This document shows positions 31,184 to 38,856 of a stretch of 39,691 bases of DNA, piece after piece. Within the stretch, counting starts at the first letter, position 1. Each line of letters starts with the position of its first letter. Position numbers and translations under genes: made by a program. Under the pieces are notes generated by a model. It did no database searches. It saw only the letters and a program-made list of their open reading frames with translations, and was not told where the DNA came from. This stretch comes from Lachnospiraceae bacterium (GTDB taxonomy: Bacteria; Bacillota; Clostridia; Lachnospirales; Lachnospiraceae), in NCBI GenBank assembly GCA_900766915.1, contig CAAFXE010000039.1, forward strand, positions 1 through 39,691, written 5' to 3'.

Positions 31184-31924
31184 ATGAATTTTTACATTTT
31201 AACTTTATTTCCGGAAATGGTCATGGACGGATTAAACACAAGTATTATCGGAAGAGCGGTAAAAAACGGTCTTTTAAGTATTGAGGCCATTAACATCCGT
31301 GATTTTGCCCAGAACAAGCATGGGCAGGTGGATGATTATACCTATGGCGGAGGTGCAGGGCTTCTGATGCAGGCAGCCCCCATCTACAGAGCCTATGAAT
31401 ATGTCTGTGAGAAGATCGGAAAAAAGCCAAGGGTCATTTATCTGACTCCCCAGGGAAATGTATTCAACCAGGGATATGCAGAAGAGTTTTCCAAAGAAGA
31501 GGATCTGATCTTTCTTTGTGGTCATTATGAGGGAATTGATGAGAGAGTGCTGGAGGAAATTGTAACCGATTATATGTCCATTGGAGATTATGTACTGACC
31601 GGCGGGGAGCTTCCCTCCATGGTCATGATCGATGCCATCAGCCGTCTCGTTCCCGGGGTTTTAAATAAGCAGGCATCCCACGAGATAGAGTCTTTTCATG
31701 ATAATCTGCTGGAATATCCCCAGTACACAAGACCGGAGGAATGGCATGGAAAGAAGGTTCCGGCCGTGTTAATGTCCGGTCATCATGTCAATGTGGAAAA
31801 ATGGAGAAGAGAACAATCTTTAAAAAGGACCTATGAGAGAAGACCGGATCTTTTAGAGCAGGCAAATCTTACAAAAGAAGATAAAAAATACTTGCAATCA
31901 CTGAAAAACGGTGATATTATATAA
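31184..31924 (+). CDS. trmD: tRNA (guanine-37-N1)-methyltransferase TrmD
   Basis: Methylates G37 next to the anticodon in several tRNAs, preventing +1 frameshifts; it uses S-adenosylmethionine. The 246-residue product begins MNFYILTLFPEMV. It has the SPOUT trefoil-knot segments YLTPQGNVFNQGYAEE, LCGHYEGIDERV near residue 111 and SIGDYVLTGGELPSMVMIDA near 132. The catalytic Asp and the flexible SRLVPGVL loop follow. AAAGGAAA precedes ATG 31184. A 129-bp structured leader separates it from rplS. Confidence 0.96.
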   Translation: MNFYILTLFPEMVMDGLNTSIIGRAVKNGLLSIEAINIRDFAQNKHGQVDDYTYGGGAGLLMQAAPIYRAYEYVCEKIGKKPRVIYLTPQGNVFNQGYAEEFSKEEDLIFLCGHYEGIDERVLEEIVTDYMSIGDYVLTGGELPSMVMIDAISRLVPGVLNKQASHEIESFHDNLLEYPQYTRPEEWHGKKVPAVLMSGHHVNVEKWRREQSLKRTYERRPDLLEQANLTKEDKKYLQSLKNGDII

Positions 31925-31939
31925 TACGTTGTGAGTAGA

Positions 31940-32010
31940 AGAAAGAGATGGTCCTCTGTTACGAGATCGTTCCGGGAGAAAAGGGACGGGGTTTACAGAC
32001 TGTAAATCAT
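31940..32010 (+). ncRNA. Structured rplS 5' leader, candidate L19 leader
   Basis: Between trmD and rplS, TCTGT (31955-31959) can pair with ACAGA (31995-31999), enclosing a second helix CGTTCC (31968-31973) with GGGACG (31983-31988) that has one G-T wobble. Ribosomal protein L19 leaders of this sort are a known autoregulatory family (Rfam L19_leader) in Firmicutes. I cannot test the match to the covariance model, so this is a probable but unproved assignment. Confidence 0.45.
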
Positions 32011-32053
32011 AGTGAAGTATTAAGAACATCCAAAGATAAGGAGGAAACACACA

Positions 32054-32401
32054 ATGAATAACATTATTAAAAACATCGAAGCAGCTCAGGTAAAAGCTGA
32101 AATTCCGGTATTCCATGTAGGTGATACAGTAAAGGTTTACGGAAAGATCAAAGAAGGTAACCGCGAACGTGTTCAGGTATTCGAAGGCGTTGTATTAAAG
32201 AGACAGAATGGCGGAGCCAGAGAAACTTTCACAGTTAGAAAATCATCTAACGGTGTTGGTGTAGAAAAGACCTGGCCATTACATTCTCCAAACGTAGAAA
32301 AAATCGAAGTTGTTCGTTACGGTAAAGTAAGACGTGCGAAACTTAACTACTTAAGAGATCGCGTAGGTAAAGCTGCTAAGGTAAAAGAATTAGTAAGATA
32401 A
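32054..32401 (+). CDS. rplS: Ribosomal protein L19
   Basis: Large-subunit protein at the 30S-50S interface. The 115-residue product contains the expected FHVGDTVKVYGKIKEGNRER near residue 20, ETFTVRKSSNGVGVEKTWP in the middle and KLNYLRDRVGKAAKVKE at the C terminus. AAGGAGG precedes ATG 32054. A likely autoregulatory leader lies upstream, and a terminator follows 10 bp after the stop. Confidence 0.97.
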   Translation: MNNIIKNIEAAQVKAEIPVFHVGDTVKVYGKIKEGNRERVQVFEGVVLKRQNGGARETFTVRKSSNGVGVEKTWPLHSPNVEKIEVVRYGKVRRAKLNYLRDRVGKAAKVKELVR

Positions 32402-32411
32402 TGATTGATCT

Positions 32412-32449
32412 GGGGACAAATGCAGACGCATCTGTCCCCGTTTTCGTTT
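32412..32449 (+). terminator. Terminator after rplS
   Basis: GGGGACA (32412-32418) pairs with TGTCCCC (32433-32439), extended by ATGC/GCAT beyond one mismatch around a 4-nt AGAC loop. GTTTTCGTTT follows. Confidence 0.85.
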
Positions 32450-32487
32450 CAGGACAGACAGTGTCTTAAACTGTTTGAGGAGATAGA

Positions 32488-33060
32488 ATGGCAGGCTTAA
32501 CATTTCGTAGAAGAAAGAAAAGAATCAATTATCATATCGTAAAGGAAATACTTACCTGGATTGGACAGATGGCACTGGCGTTTGTTATTGCCTGTCTTCT
32601 GGTGATTAATTTTGGGGTTGTTACCAGCAATGTAGGTCAGTCTATGGAGCCTACCATGGCCAGCGGTGACAGGATCCTGACCAACCGGTTGATTTACCGG
32701 CTGACCAGTCCAAAACGTGGCGATGTGATTGTTTTTCGGCCAAATGGAAATGTAAATTCCCATTATTATATGAAACGTGTAGTAGGATTACCGGGGGAAA
32801 CGATTCAGGTGATCGACGGATTTATCTATATTAATGGGGAAGTACTTGTAGAAGAAATAAAATTTGATAAAATAAAATATGCCGGAGTGGCAGAAGATAA
32901 GATTACCCTGGGAAGTGATGAATACTTTGTGCTGGGAGATAATCGGAATGCCAGTGAAGACAGCAGGAATGCTGAAATCGGAAATATCAGAAAAAAAGAC
33001 ATTGAAGCCAAGGCGTGGTTTAATACGACCTTTGGAGAACATTTCGGAAAATTGAAATAG
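32488..33060 (+). CDS. lepB: Type I signal peptidase (first copy)
   Basis: Membrane serine protease that removes signal peptides from exported proteins. The 190-residue product has a basic N terminus (RRRKKR), one transmembrane helix (~residues 26-46) and the catalytic Ser52 in GQSMEPT. The general-base Lys96 is in YMKRVVGLPGE, and the late motif is GDNRNASEDSR. This is the short Gram-positive SipS form. TGAGGAG precedes ATG 32488. rbgA begins 11 bp later, and a second signal peptidase follows rbgA. Confidence 0.95.
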   Translation: MAGLTFRRRKKRINYHIVKEILTWIGQMALAFVIACLLVINFGVVTSNVGQSMEPTMASGDRILTNRLIYRLTSPKRGDVIVFRPNGNVNSHYYMKRVVGLPGETIQVIDGFIYINGEVLVEEIKFDKIKYAGVAEDKITLGSDEYFVLGDNRNASEDSRNAEIGNIRKKDIEAKAWFNTTFGEHFGKLK

Positions 33061-33071
33061 GAGGAAGAAAG

Positions 33072-33929
33072 ATGCAGATTCAGTGGTACCCGGGTCATAT
33101 GACGAAAGCAAAGCGTATGATGCAGGAAAATATAAAATTGATCGATCTGGTCATCGAGCTGGTGGATGCCCGTGCACCTTTATCCAGTAAAAATCCTGAC
33201 ATAGATGAGCTTGGAAAGAACAAATTTCGTTTGATCCTTTTAAATAAGGCAGACCTTGCAAGTGAAAAGGGAAATGCCCTGTGGACAAAATATTTTGAAG
33301 AAAAGGGATATTTTGTAGTCAAGATCAATTCCAGAAGCGGAGCGGGGATGAAACAGATCTCTGCCACCATTATGGAAGCCTGTAAGGAAAAGATTGAGCG
33401 TGACAGGAAGAGGGGAATTTTAAACCGTCCGATCCGTGCCATGGTCGTAGGAATTCCTAACGTGGGTAAATCTACATTTATCAACAGCTTTGCCGGCAGA
33501 GCAGCCGCAAAAACCGGTAACAAACCGGGGGTTACCAAGGGAGCACAGTGGATCCGCCTCAATAAACAGGTGGAGCTTTTAGATACTCCGGGTATTTTAT
33601 GGCCCAAGTTTGAAGACCCTGCAGTGGGTGTAAAGCTGGCTATGTTAGGTTCTGTCAATGATGAAATCTTAAATATTGATGAGTTGAGTATAGAACTTAT
33701 CAAACTTCTGGAAGAATATTTCCCGGGAGTGATTTGTGAGCGTTATCAGATTGAAAAACAGGAGGAGCCTTCCATGGTTCTGGAAGAAATCGCGAGAGTC
33801 CGTTCCTGTCTTTTGAAAGGAAATGAGCTTGATATTTCCAAAGCGGCAAATATCCTCATCGATGATTTCAGGAGCGGAAGGCTTGGCAGACTGACAGTGG
33901 AATTCCCGCCGGCAGAGGAAGATATTTAG
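33072..33929 (+). CDS. rbgA: Ribosome biogenesis GTPase RbgA (YlqF)
   Basis: Circularly permuted GTPase needed for late maturation of the 50S subunit. The 285-residue product opens MQIQWYPGHMTKAKRMM and shows the permuted motif order. G4 LNKADLA comes first (near residue 56), then G1 GIPNVGKSTFINS near 127, and then G3 DTPGILWPKF near 173. A C-terminal helical domain follows. TAGGAGGAA precedes ATG 33072. In Bacillus it follows rplS directly; here a signal peptidase gene is placed between them and another after it. Confidence 0.95.
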   Translation: MQIQWYPGHMTKAKRMMQENIKLIDLVIELVDARAPLSSKNPDIDELGKNKFRLILLNKADLASEKGNALWTKYFEEKGYFVVKINSRSGAGMKQISATIMEACKEKIERDRKRGILNRPIRAMVVGIPNVGKSTFINSFAGRAAAKTGNKPGVTKGAQWIRLNKQVELLDTPGILWPKFEDPAVGVKLAMLGSVNDEILNIDELSIELIKLLEEYFPGVICERYQIEKQEEPSMVLEEIARVRSCLLKGNELDISKAANILIDDFRSGRLGRLTVEFPPAEEDI

Positions 33930-33939
33930 GAGATAATTT

Positions 33940-34620
33940 ATGATGTTTAAGAAAAATAAAAATACAGAAGAACTTATGGACCTGGAAGACGAAATGGAAG
34001 TGCTCATCGACCTGGATGAGTTGGACGATGATCTGTCCCAGCTGGATGAAATCAAGCTGGATAAAAAGAAAGCGGAGGAAAAAGAGTTCTCCTGGAAAAG
34101 AGAGATTATCAGCACCGTGCTGTATTTAATGCTGGTGGTTTCCCTGACCTTTCTTTTCGTACATTTTGTAGCCCAGAGAACCCATGTCAATGGAGCATCT
34201 ATGCGCCCGACACTGTCAGATGGAGATAATCTGATCGTGGATAAATTAAGTTATCGTTTTTCGGATCCGGAACGATTTGATATCATTGTATTTCCCTATC
34301 AGTATCAGGAAGATACCTATTATATCAAGCGAATCATTGGGATGCCGGGAGAAACCGTGCAAGTGATTGACGGCATGATCTACATCAATGGGGAGCTTTT
34401 AGAAGAAAACTATGGCAGTGAAGTCATGCTGTATGCGGGGGCTGCATCAGAACCGTTAGAGCTTGGAGCAGATGAGTATTTTGTGCTGGGAGATAACCGC
34501 AATAACAGCTCAGACAGCCGCGATCCCAGTGTGGGAAATATCAGAAGAGACCAGATCATCGGAAAAGCATTTGTAAGGATCTGGCCACTGAATACGATCG
34601 GAATTTTAAAACATCAGTAG
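33940..34620 (+). CDS. lepB: Type I signal peptidase (second copy, acidic N-terminal extension)
   Basis: Second signal peptidase, 226 residues. The first ~45 residues are a very acidic cytoplasmic tail, with repeats such as LEDEMEVLIDLDELDDD, then KKKAEEKEFSWKRE. One transmembrane helix follows (~residues 57-77). The catalytic Ser87 is in GASMRPT, Lys130 is in YIKRIIGMPGE and the late motif is GDNRNNSSDSRD. It is clearly a paralogue of the product of 32488-33060, sharing QVIDGxIYINGE. The first copy lacks the acidic tail. It starts 10 bp after rbgA at ATG 33940 or 33943. The two copies may differ in substrate range or be regulated through the tail. Confidence 0.94.
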   Translation: MMFKKNKNTEELMDLEDEMEVLIDLDELDDDLSQLDEIKLDKKKAEEKEFSWKREIISTVLYLMLVVSLTFLFVHFVAQRTHVNGASMRPTLSDGDNLIVDKLSYRFSDPERFDIIVFPYQYQEDTYYIKRIIGMPGETVQVIDGMIYINGELLEENYGSEVMLYAGAASEPLELGADEYFVLGDNRNNSSDSRDPSVGNIRRDQIIGKAFVRIWPLNTIGILKHQ

Positions 34621-34629
34621 GATATTGAT

Positions 34630-35289
34630 ATGACAAAAAAAGAGGAACAGGAATTAAAAAAACAGGCAAAGCTTGAAAAAGAGCGTGCACGTATTGAGAC
34701 ATTAAAGGTCTATGAAAGGGAATATGAAAGCCATGGCTGGGTCTGTGGTATTGACGAGGTGGGCAGAGGTCCTCTTTGCGGTCCTGTTGTTGCAGCAGCT
34801 GTGATTCTGCCTAAGGACTGCCAGATCTTATATTTAAATGATTCCAAAAAACTTTCTGAAAAAAAGAGAGAAGAATTATATGATGTGATCATGGCAGAGG
34901 CTGTGGCAGTGGGCATTGGTATGGCAAGCCCGGAAAGAATTGACGAGATCAACATTTTGCAGGCAACCTATGAAGCAATGCGTCAGGCCATTGGTTCCCT
35001 GAAGGTGAAACCGGCCGTGCTTTTAAACGATGCGGTTACCATTCCGGAGGTGGAAATTCCTCAGATTCCGATTATTAAAGGGGATGCCAAGAGCGTGTCT
35101 ATCGCAGCAGCAAGTATTATTGCAAAAGTGACAAGAGACCGGATGATGGTAGAATATGACCGTATTTATCCGGGGTATGATCTGGCATCTAACAAAGGTT
35201 ATGGGACGAAAGTACACATGGAAGCATTAAAAACCATAGGACCTTGCGAGATTCATAGAAGAAGCTTTATTAAAAATATCTGTGGTTAA
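34630..35289 (+). CDS. rnhB: Ribonuclease HII
   Basis: Cuts the RNA strand of RNA-DNA hybrids and starts removal of ribonucleotides from DNA. The 219-residue product has a 37-residue lysine- and glutamate-rich N-terminal extension. The core then carries GIDEVGRGPLCGPVVAAAV near residue 38, with catalytic Asp and Glu. NDSKKLSEKKRE follows, and IIAKVTRDRMM with YDLASNKGYGT lies toward the end. The start at ATG 34630 is 9 bp after the preceding stop. The rbgA-rnhB-yraN association is usual in Firmicutes. Confidence 0.95.
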   Translation: MTKKEEQELKKQAKLEKERARIETLKVYEREYESHGWVCGIDEVGRGPLCGPVVAAAVILPKDCQILYLNDSKKLSEKKREELYDVIMAEAVAVGIGMASPERIDEINILQATYEAMRQAIGSLKVKPAVLLNDAVTIPEVEIPQIPIIKGDAKSVSIAAASIIAKVTRDRMMVEYDRIYPGYDLASNKGYGTKVHMEALKTIGPCEIHRRSFIKNICG

Positions 35290-35364
35290 AAGCATATGAG
35301 TGGGGGTGAAGATGTTTCACCCCTATTGTGTTATGATGGTCCAAACAAAAAAGAAGGAGTCTGC

Positions 35365-35733
35365 ATGCAAAATAACAGAAAAGTGGGGGAAGCACAGGAG
35401 ACTCGAACAATTATAGAATTAGAAAGAAATGGATACAGAATTTTGCAGAGGAATTTTCGATGCAGGATTGGAGAAATCGATATCATAGCGCTGCATAAGG
35501 GATGTCTGGTGTTTATCGAAGTAAAATATCGAAAAACAGCGAAATCCGGCTATGCTGCGGAGGCAGTTACCAGAAAAAAACAGCAGATCATCTGCCGTGT
35601 GGCGGACTGGTATATCAGCAGTCACTATAGGAAAATTCCGTGCTGCAGATTTGATGTGGTAGCTTTAGACGGGGATACTGTGACCATTTTTGAAAATGCA
35701 TTTGAATATATTCCGGGAGGGAACAGAAGATGA
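35365..35733 (+). CDS. yraN: YraN / UPF0102 nuclease-like protein
   Basis: Conserved small protein with a PD-(D/E)XK-type nuclease fold; the physiological role is not settled, although the family is linked to DNA uptake or repair. The 122-residue product has the family signature GEIDIIALHKGCLVFIEVK near residue 36, with the putative catalytic Asp and the E-x-K. CRFDVVALDGDTVTIFENAF forms the C-terminal strand region. ATG 35365 is chosen for AAGAAGGAG 5-8 nt upstream. The in-frame ATG at 35296 has no such site. Its last four bases (ATGA) overlap the start of pgeF. Confidence 0.9.
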   Translation: MQNNRKVGEAQETRTIIELERNGYRILQRNFRCRIGEIDIIALHKGCLVFIEVKYRKTAKSGYAAEAVTRKKQQIICRVADWYISSHYRKIPCCRFDVVALDGDTVTIFENAFEYIPGGNRR

Positions 35734-36596
35734 TAGAAGCAATGAAGGAAATGAACTGGAATGTAAAAGAAAAAGAAAGTACTCTTACATTAAAGGAATT
35801 ATATGAGGTTCCGTTTTTTACTTTTGAGCATCTGGAAAAGACGGGGTTGGTGATCCATGGATTTTCTACGAGAATGGGTGGTGTAAGCACCGGTGACTGT
35901 GCCACCATGAATTTAAGCTTTGAACGGGGAGATTTGGAGGAGTCTGTACGCACGAATTATGAACTGCTGGGTGCTGCCGTTGGATTTTCTACGGATTCTC
36001 TTGTGTTTTCAAAACAGACCCATACGACGAATGTCAGGGTTGTGACAAAAGAGGACCGGGGCAAAGGCTTCCTTAAGGAGAGAGATTACACGGATGTGGA
36101 TGGCCTTGTCACCAATGTGCCGGGACTTACCCTGGCAACCTTTTATGCAGACTGTGTTCCGTTGTTCTTTGTGGATCCGGTCCATAAAGCCATCGGACTT
36201 TCCCATTCCGGATGGAAGGGTACTGTGGGAAAAATAGGAAAAGCAACAGTAGAAAAAATGACGGAACAATACGGGACAGACCCGAAGGATGTATTGGCGG
36301 CCATCGGACCTTCTATTTGCCGGTCCTGCTATGAAGTCAGTGAGGACGTGATCGAAAAGTTCCGGGAAGCCTTTGAAAATAAGTATTGGAATGAGCTTTT
36401 TTACGGGAAAGAAAACGGAAAGTACCAGCTGGATCTCTGGCGTGCCAATGAGCTGATCTTTGAAGAAGCTGGAATTTTGAGAGAACATTATTCCACAACC
36501 AATGTGTGCACCTGCTGCAATCCAAAGTATCTGTTCTCTCACAGAGCATCCAAAGGTAAACGGGGAAATCTGGGGGCATTTTTACAGATGAAATAA
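35730..36596 (+). CDS. pgeF: Peptidoglycan editing factor / laccase-domain protein (YfiH family)
   Basis: Member of the DUF152/LACC1 family. Family proteins act as purine nucleoside phosphorylases or adenosine deaminases in some bacteria and humans, and E. coli PgeF (YfiH) edits peptidoglycan precursors. The 288-residue product has the zinc-binding residues: His in FSKQTHTTNV near residue 94, Cys in FYADCVPLFFVD near 140 and His in LSHSGWKGTVG near 157. AAIGPSICRSCYEV and a CTCCNP segment also match the family. The start overlaps the yraN stop (ATGA), with GGGAGG 8 nt before. A hairpin shared with the convergent dtxR gene ends the unit. Confidence 0.9.
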   Translation: MIEAMKEMNWNVKEKESTLTLKELYEVPFFTFEHLEKTGLVIHGFSTRMGGVSTGDCATMNLSFERGDLEESVRTNYELLGAAVGFSTDSLVFSKQTHTTNVRVVTKEDRGKGFLKERDYTDVDGLVTNVPGLTLATFYADCVPLFFVDPVHKAIGLSHSGWKGTVGKIGKATVEKMTEQYGTDPKDVLAAIGPSICRSCYEVSEDVIEKFREAFENKYWNELFYGKENGKYQLDLWRANELIFEEAGILREHYSTTNVCTCCNPKYLFSHRASKGKRGNLGAFLQMK

Positions 36597-36608
36597 TTAG
36601 AAAAAATC

Positions 36609-36632
36609 AGGGAATGCTTGCGGGCATTCCCT
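36609..36632. terminator. Bidirectional terminator between pgeF and dtxR
   Basis: AGGGAATGC (36609-36617) pairs over 9 bp with GCATTCCCT (36624-36632) around TTGCGG. On the minus strand it is followed by GATTTTTT (the A run at 36601-36606), a clear T run for the dtxR transcript. On the plus strand the following AAATTTG is weaker, but the hairpin should still slow pgeF transcription. Confidence 0.85.
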
Positions 36633-36642
36633 AAATTTGTGG

Positions 36643-37017
36643 TTATTCTTCAGATTGATTCATGAAATGATTTTTGATAGCCAGGAAGGTTTCTTCGCTG
36701 ATGACATGTTCGATCAGGCAGGCATCCTGCGTGGCAGTATTTTCTGAAACACCAAGCATCATAAACATTTTTGTGAGAATGGTATGACGTTCATAAATGG
36801 CGGTTGCCTGGGCAAGTCCGGCTTCTGTCAATGTGATAAATCCGGCATCACTGACAGTAATCAGTTCTTTTTCGCGTAAATGTTTCATAGCTACACTGAC
36901 ACTTGGCTTCTTGAAATTTAATTCAGTTGCAATATCTACGGAACGGACTACCGGAAGTTTCTTGCTTAAAATGTAGATGGTCTCCAAATAATTTTCGGCA
37001 GACTCGTTTCTTTTCAT
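36643..37017 (-). CDS. DtxR/MntR-family metal-dependent repressor
   Basis: Predicted transcriptional repressor activated by Fe(II) or Mn(II). The 124-residue product has the N-terminal winged helix-turn-helix with VRSVDIATELNFKKPSVSVA as the DNA-reading region (residues ~25-45). The helical dimerisation domain follows. Metal-ligand positions can be compared with the family: His near residue 77 (ERHTIL) is kept. The cluster DACLIEHVIS has Cys-Glu-His, the arrangement of iron-type DtxR rather than the Glu of MntR. The N-terminal ligand position (SAENYLETIY) is Asn instead of Met or Asp. There is no SH3 domain, as in short Firmicute forms. A palindrome lies upstream. It is convergent with pgeF and divergent from the MBL gene. 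Confidence 0.9.
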   Translation of the reverse strand: MKRNESAENYLETIYILSKKLPVVRSVDIATELNFKKPSVSVAMKHLREKELITVSDAGFITLTEAGLAQATAIYERHTILTKMFMMLGVSENTATQDACLIEHVISEETFLAIKNHFMNQSEE

Positions 37018-37045
37018 GTTGTTTCCCCCTGCTCATTTTATATTA

Positions 37046-37068
37046 TTTTGTACCTGAAGGGTACGAAA
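37046..37068. promoter_or_regulatory. Palindrome upstream of dtxR, candidate autoregulatory operator
   Basis: TTTTGTACC (37046-37054) faces GGTACGAAA (37060-37068) around TGAAG, with a single G-T mismatch in the outer arms. It sits 29-51 bp upstream of the dtxR start, where the minus-strand promoter should be. DtxR-family proteins commonly bind such near-palindromes. The sequence is not the classic DtxR or MntR box, so binding is an inference. Confidence 0.4.
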
Positions 37069-37189
37069 CGGATACAAGTTATGGAAAAATCATACCATAT
37101 ATTTACTGAAAATAAAAGAAGTATCTGTCCGGGAAGAAGAAATCTGTAAAGTTTAACGCAAAGGGCTGTTAAGATACAGCAATTTCAAG

Positions 37190-37195
37190 TATAAT
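37190..37195 (+). promoter_or_regulatory. -10 box upstream of the MBL-fold gene
   Basis: A perfect TATAAT lies 33 bp before ATG 37229. The -35 region 17 bp upstream (TGTTAA) is poor, so the promoter may be weak or activator-dependent. Confidence 0.5.
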
Positions 37196-37228
37196 AGATA
37201 AAAATAGTATTACAAAGGGGGCGGACCT

Positions 37229-38836
37229 ATGAAACTGAAATTTTTAGGAGCTGCACATGAGGTAACCGGATCTTGTACGTTGTTAGAGACCGGCGGTCAT
37301 AAGATTCTTGTGGACTGTGGAATGGAACAGGGGATAGATATCTATGAAAACTGTGAAATCCCGGTATTGCCGGCAGACATTGACTGTGTCTTGCTGACTC
37401 ATGCCCATATTGATCATTCAGGAAAGATCCCTATGCTGGTGGCACAGGGATTTCACGGATCTATTTACTGTACAGGAGCAACCAGAGTTCTCTGTGATAT
37501 GATGCTGAAGGATTCGGCTCATATTCAGGAATCAGAAGCAGAGTGGAAAAACCGTAAGAGCTTACGTGCCGGTGGTGTGGTGACAGAGCCTCTATACACC
37601 TTAAAGGAAGTAGAAAAGACACTGCCGCTGTTTGTGTCCTGTGATTACGAAAAACATTACCAGATCATGGAGGGTGTCAGCATTCGTTTTATTGATGCGG
37701 GACATCTTCTTGGATCTGCCAGTATTGAGATCACAGTAACAGAAGGAGATGTGACCAAGGTCATCCTGTTTTCCGGAGATGTGGGAAACATTGACAGGCC
37801 TTTGATCAAGGATCCAAAGAAACCGGAACACGCAGATATTGTGATCATTGAATCTACCTACGGGAACAGATATCACGGAAAAAGGGCAGACTATGTGTCA
37901 CAGCTTACCAGAATGATCCAGGAGACACTGGATCGGGGCGGCAATCTGGTCATTCCTGCCTTTGCAGTGGGCAGAACCCAGGAAATGCTTTATCTGATCC
38001 GACATATTAAAGACAACCAGCTGGTTAAGAACCATCCGAATTTCCAGGTATGGGTAGACAGTCCCATGGCTGTGGAGGCTACGGAAATCTATGCGGGAAA
38101 TGTGCTGGGATATTATGATGATGAAGCCATGGACTACATCCGCAAAGGAATCGATATTTTACATTTCAGCGGTTTACATACGGCAGTCACCTGTGCAGAT
38201 TCTGTGGCGTTGAATGCAGATAAGACACCAAAGGTTATCATTTCAGCCAGTGGAATGTGTGAAGCAGGACGAATTCGTCACCATTTAAAGCACAATTTAT
38301 GGAGAAGTGAAAGTACGGTGCTTTTTGTAGGCTATCAGTCAGTGGGAACTCTGGGCAATAAGCTGTTAAACGGCGCTACGAAGGTGAAGCTGTTTGGTGA
38401 AGAAATTCAGGTCAATGCTCATATTGAAAAAATGGATGGTATCAGCGGCCACGCAGATCTTGGTATATTACTTGACTGGCTTGGGAACCTTAAGGAAGCA
38501 CCGGAGAAGGTCTATGTCAATCACGGAGAAGATCTGGTGTGTGATGAATTCGCTAAGACCATTGAAGAACAGCTTGGATTTTCGGCAGTTGCACCATACA
38601 ATGGGGCGCAGTACGATCTGATCACCGGAGAATGTCTGGAGGAAGGCAATAAGATCCGTATCCATAAAGAAGAAATTTCGGGAAGAAGCAAAGTAGTATC
38701 TGCCATCTATGAAAATCTTTTGAGGGCAGGAAGACGTCTTATGGCCATCATTGAAAAGAGCAGCGGATTTGCCAATAAGGATCTGAAGAAAATGACGGCA
38801 GAGCTTAACGCCCTTTGTGATAAGTGGGAAAAATAA
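37229..38836 (+). CDS. MBL-fold beta-CASP metallohydrolase (RNA-processing type)
   Basis: Zinc-dependent nuclease-like protein of the metallo-beta-lactamase/beta-CASP group, related to CPSF73/YSH1. The 535-residue product begins MKLKFLGAAHEVTGSCTLLE. It has motif 2 HAHIDH at residues 58-63, motif 3 around DAGHLLGSASIEI and motif 4 Asp in FSGDVGNIDRP. The beta-CASP motifs are ESTYGNRYH, then PAFAVGRTQEMLY, SASGMCEAGRIRHHLKH and the C-terminal histidine in YVNHGE. All metal ligands appear present. A C-terminal helical tail of ~80 residues follows. AAAGGGGGCGG precedes the start. It differs from RNase J in layout, and its RNA target is unknown. hflX starts 20 bp after the stop. Confidence 0.9.
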   Translation: MKLKFLGAAHEVTGSCTLLETGGHKILVDCGMEQGIDIYENCEIPVLPADIDCVLLTHAHIDHSGKIPMLVAQGFHGSIYCTGATRVLCDMMLKDSAHIQESEAEWKNRKSLRAGGVVTEPLYTLKEVEKTLPLFVSCDYEKHYQIMEGVSIRFIDAGHLLGSASIEITVTEGDVTKVILFSGDVGNIDRPLIKDPKKPEHADIVIIESTYGNRYHGKRADYVSQLTRMIQETLDRGGNLVIPAFAVGRTQEMLYLIRHIKDNQLVKNHPNFQVWVDSPMAVEATEIYAGNVLGYYDDEAMDYIRKGIDILHFSGLHTAVTCADSVALNADKTPKVIISASGMCEAGRIRHHLKHNLWRSESTVLFVGYQSVGTLGNKLLNGATKVKLFGEEIQVNAHIEKMDGISGHADLGILLDWLGNLKEAPEKVYVNHGEDLVCDEFAKTIEEQLGFSAVAPYNGAQYDLITGECLEEGNKIRIHKEEISGRSKVVSAIYENLLRAGRRLMAIIEKSSGFANKDLKKMTAELNALCDKWEK

Positions 38837-38856
38837 AATGAGAGGAACAAAAATAC

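Noticed and set aside
33095..33703. 202-codon minus-strand frame opposite rbgA
   Set aside because: It is fully antisense to a well-conserved GTPase and has no recognisable domain; it is a codon-bias shadow. The 187-codon frame opposite the HAD/lactonase genes (13324-13887) and the 177-codon frame opposite pgeF (36009-36542) were dropped for the same reason.
37121..37177. GTATCT ... AGATAC inverted repeat before the MBL-fold gene as a fourth hairpin copy
   Set aside because: The arms are only 6 bp with a 45-nt separation, and the conserved 12-nt loop is absent. The similarity of the arms to the pstS copy is probably chance.
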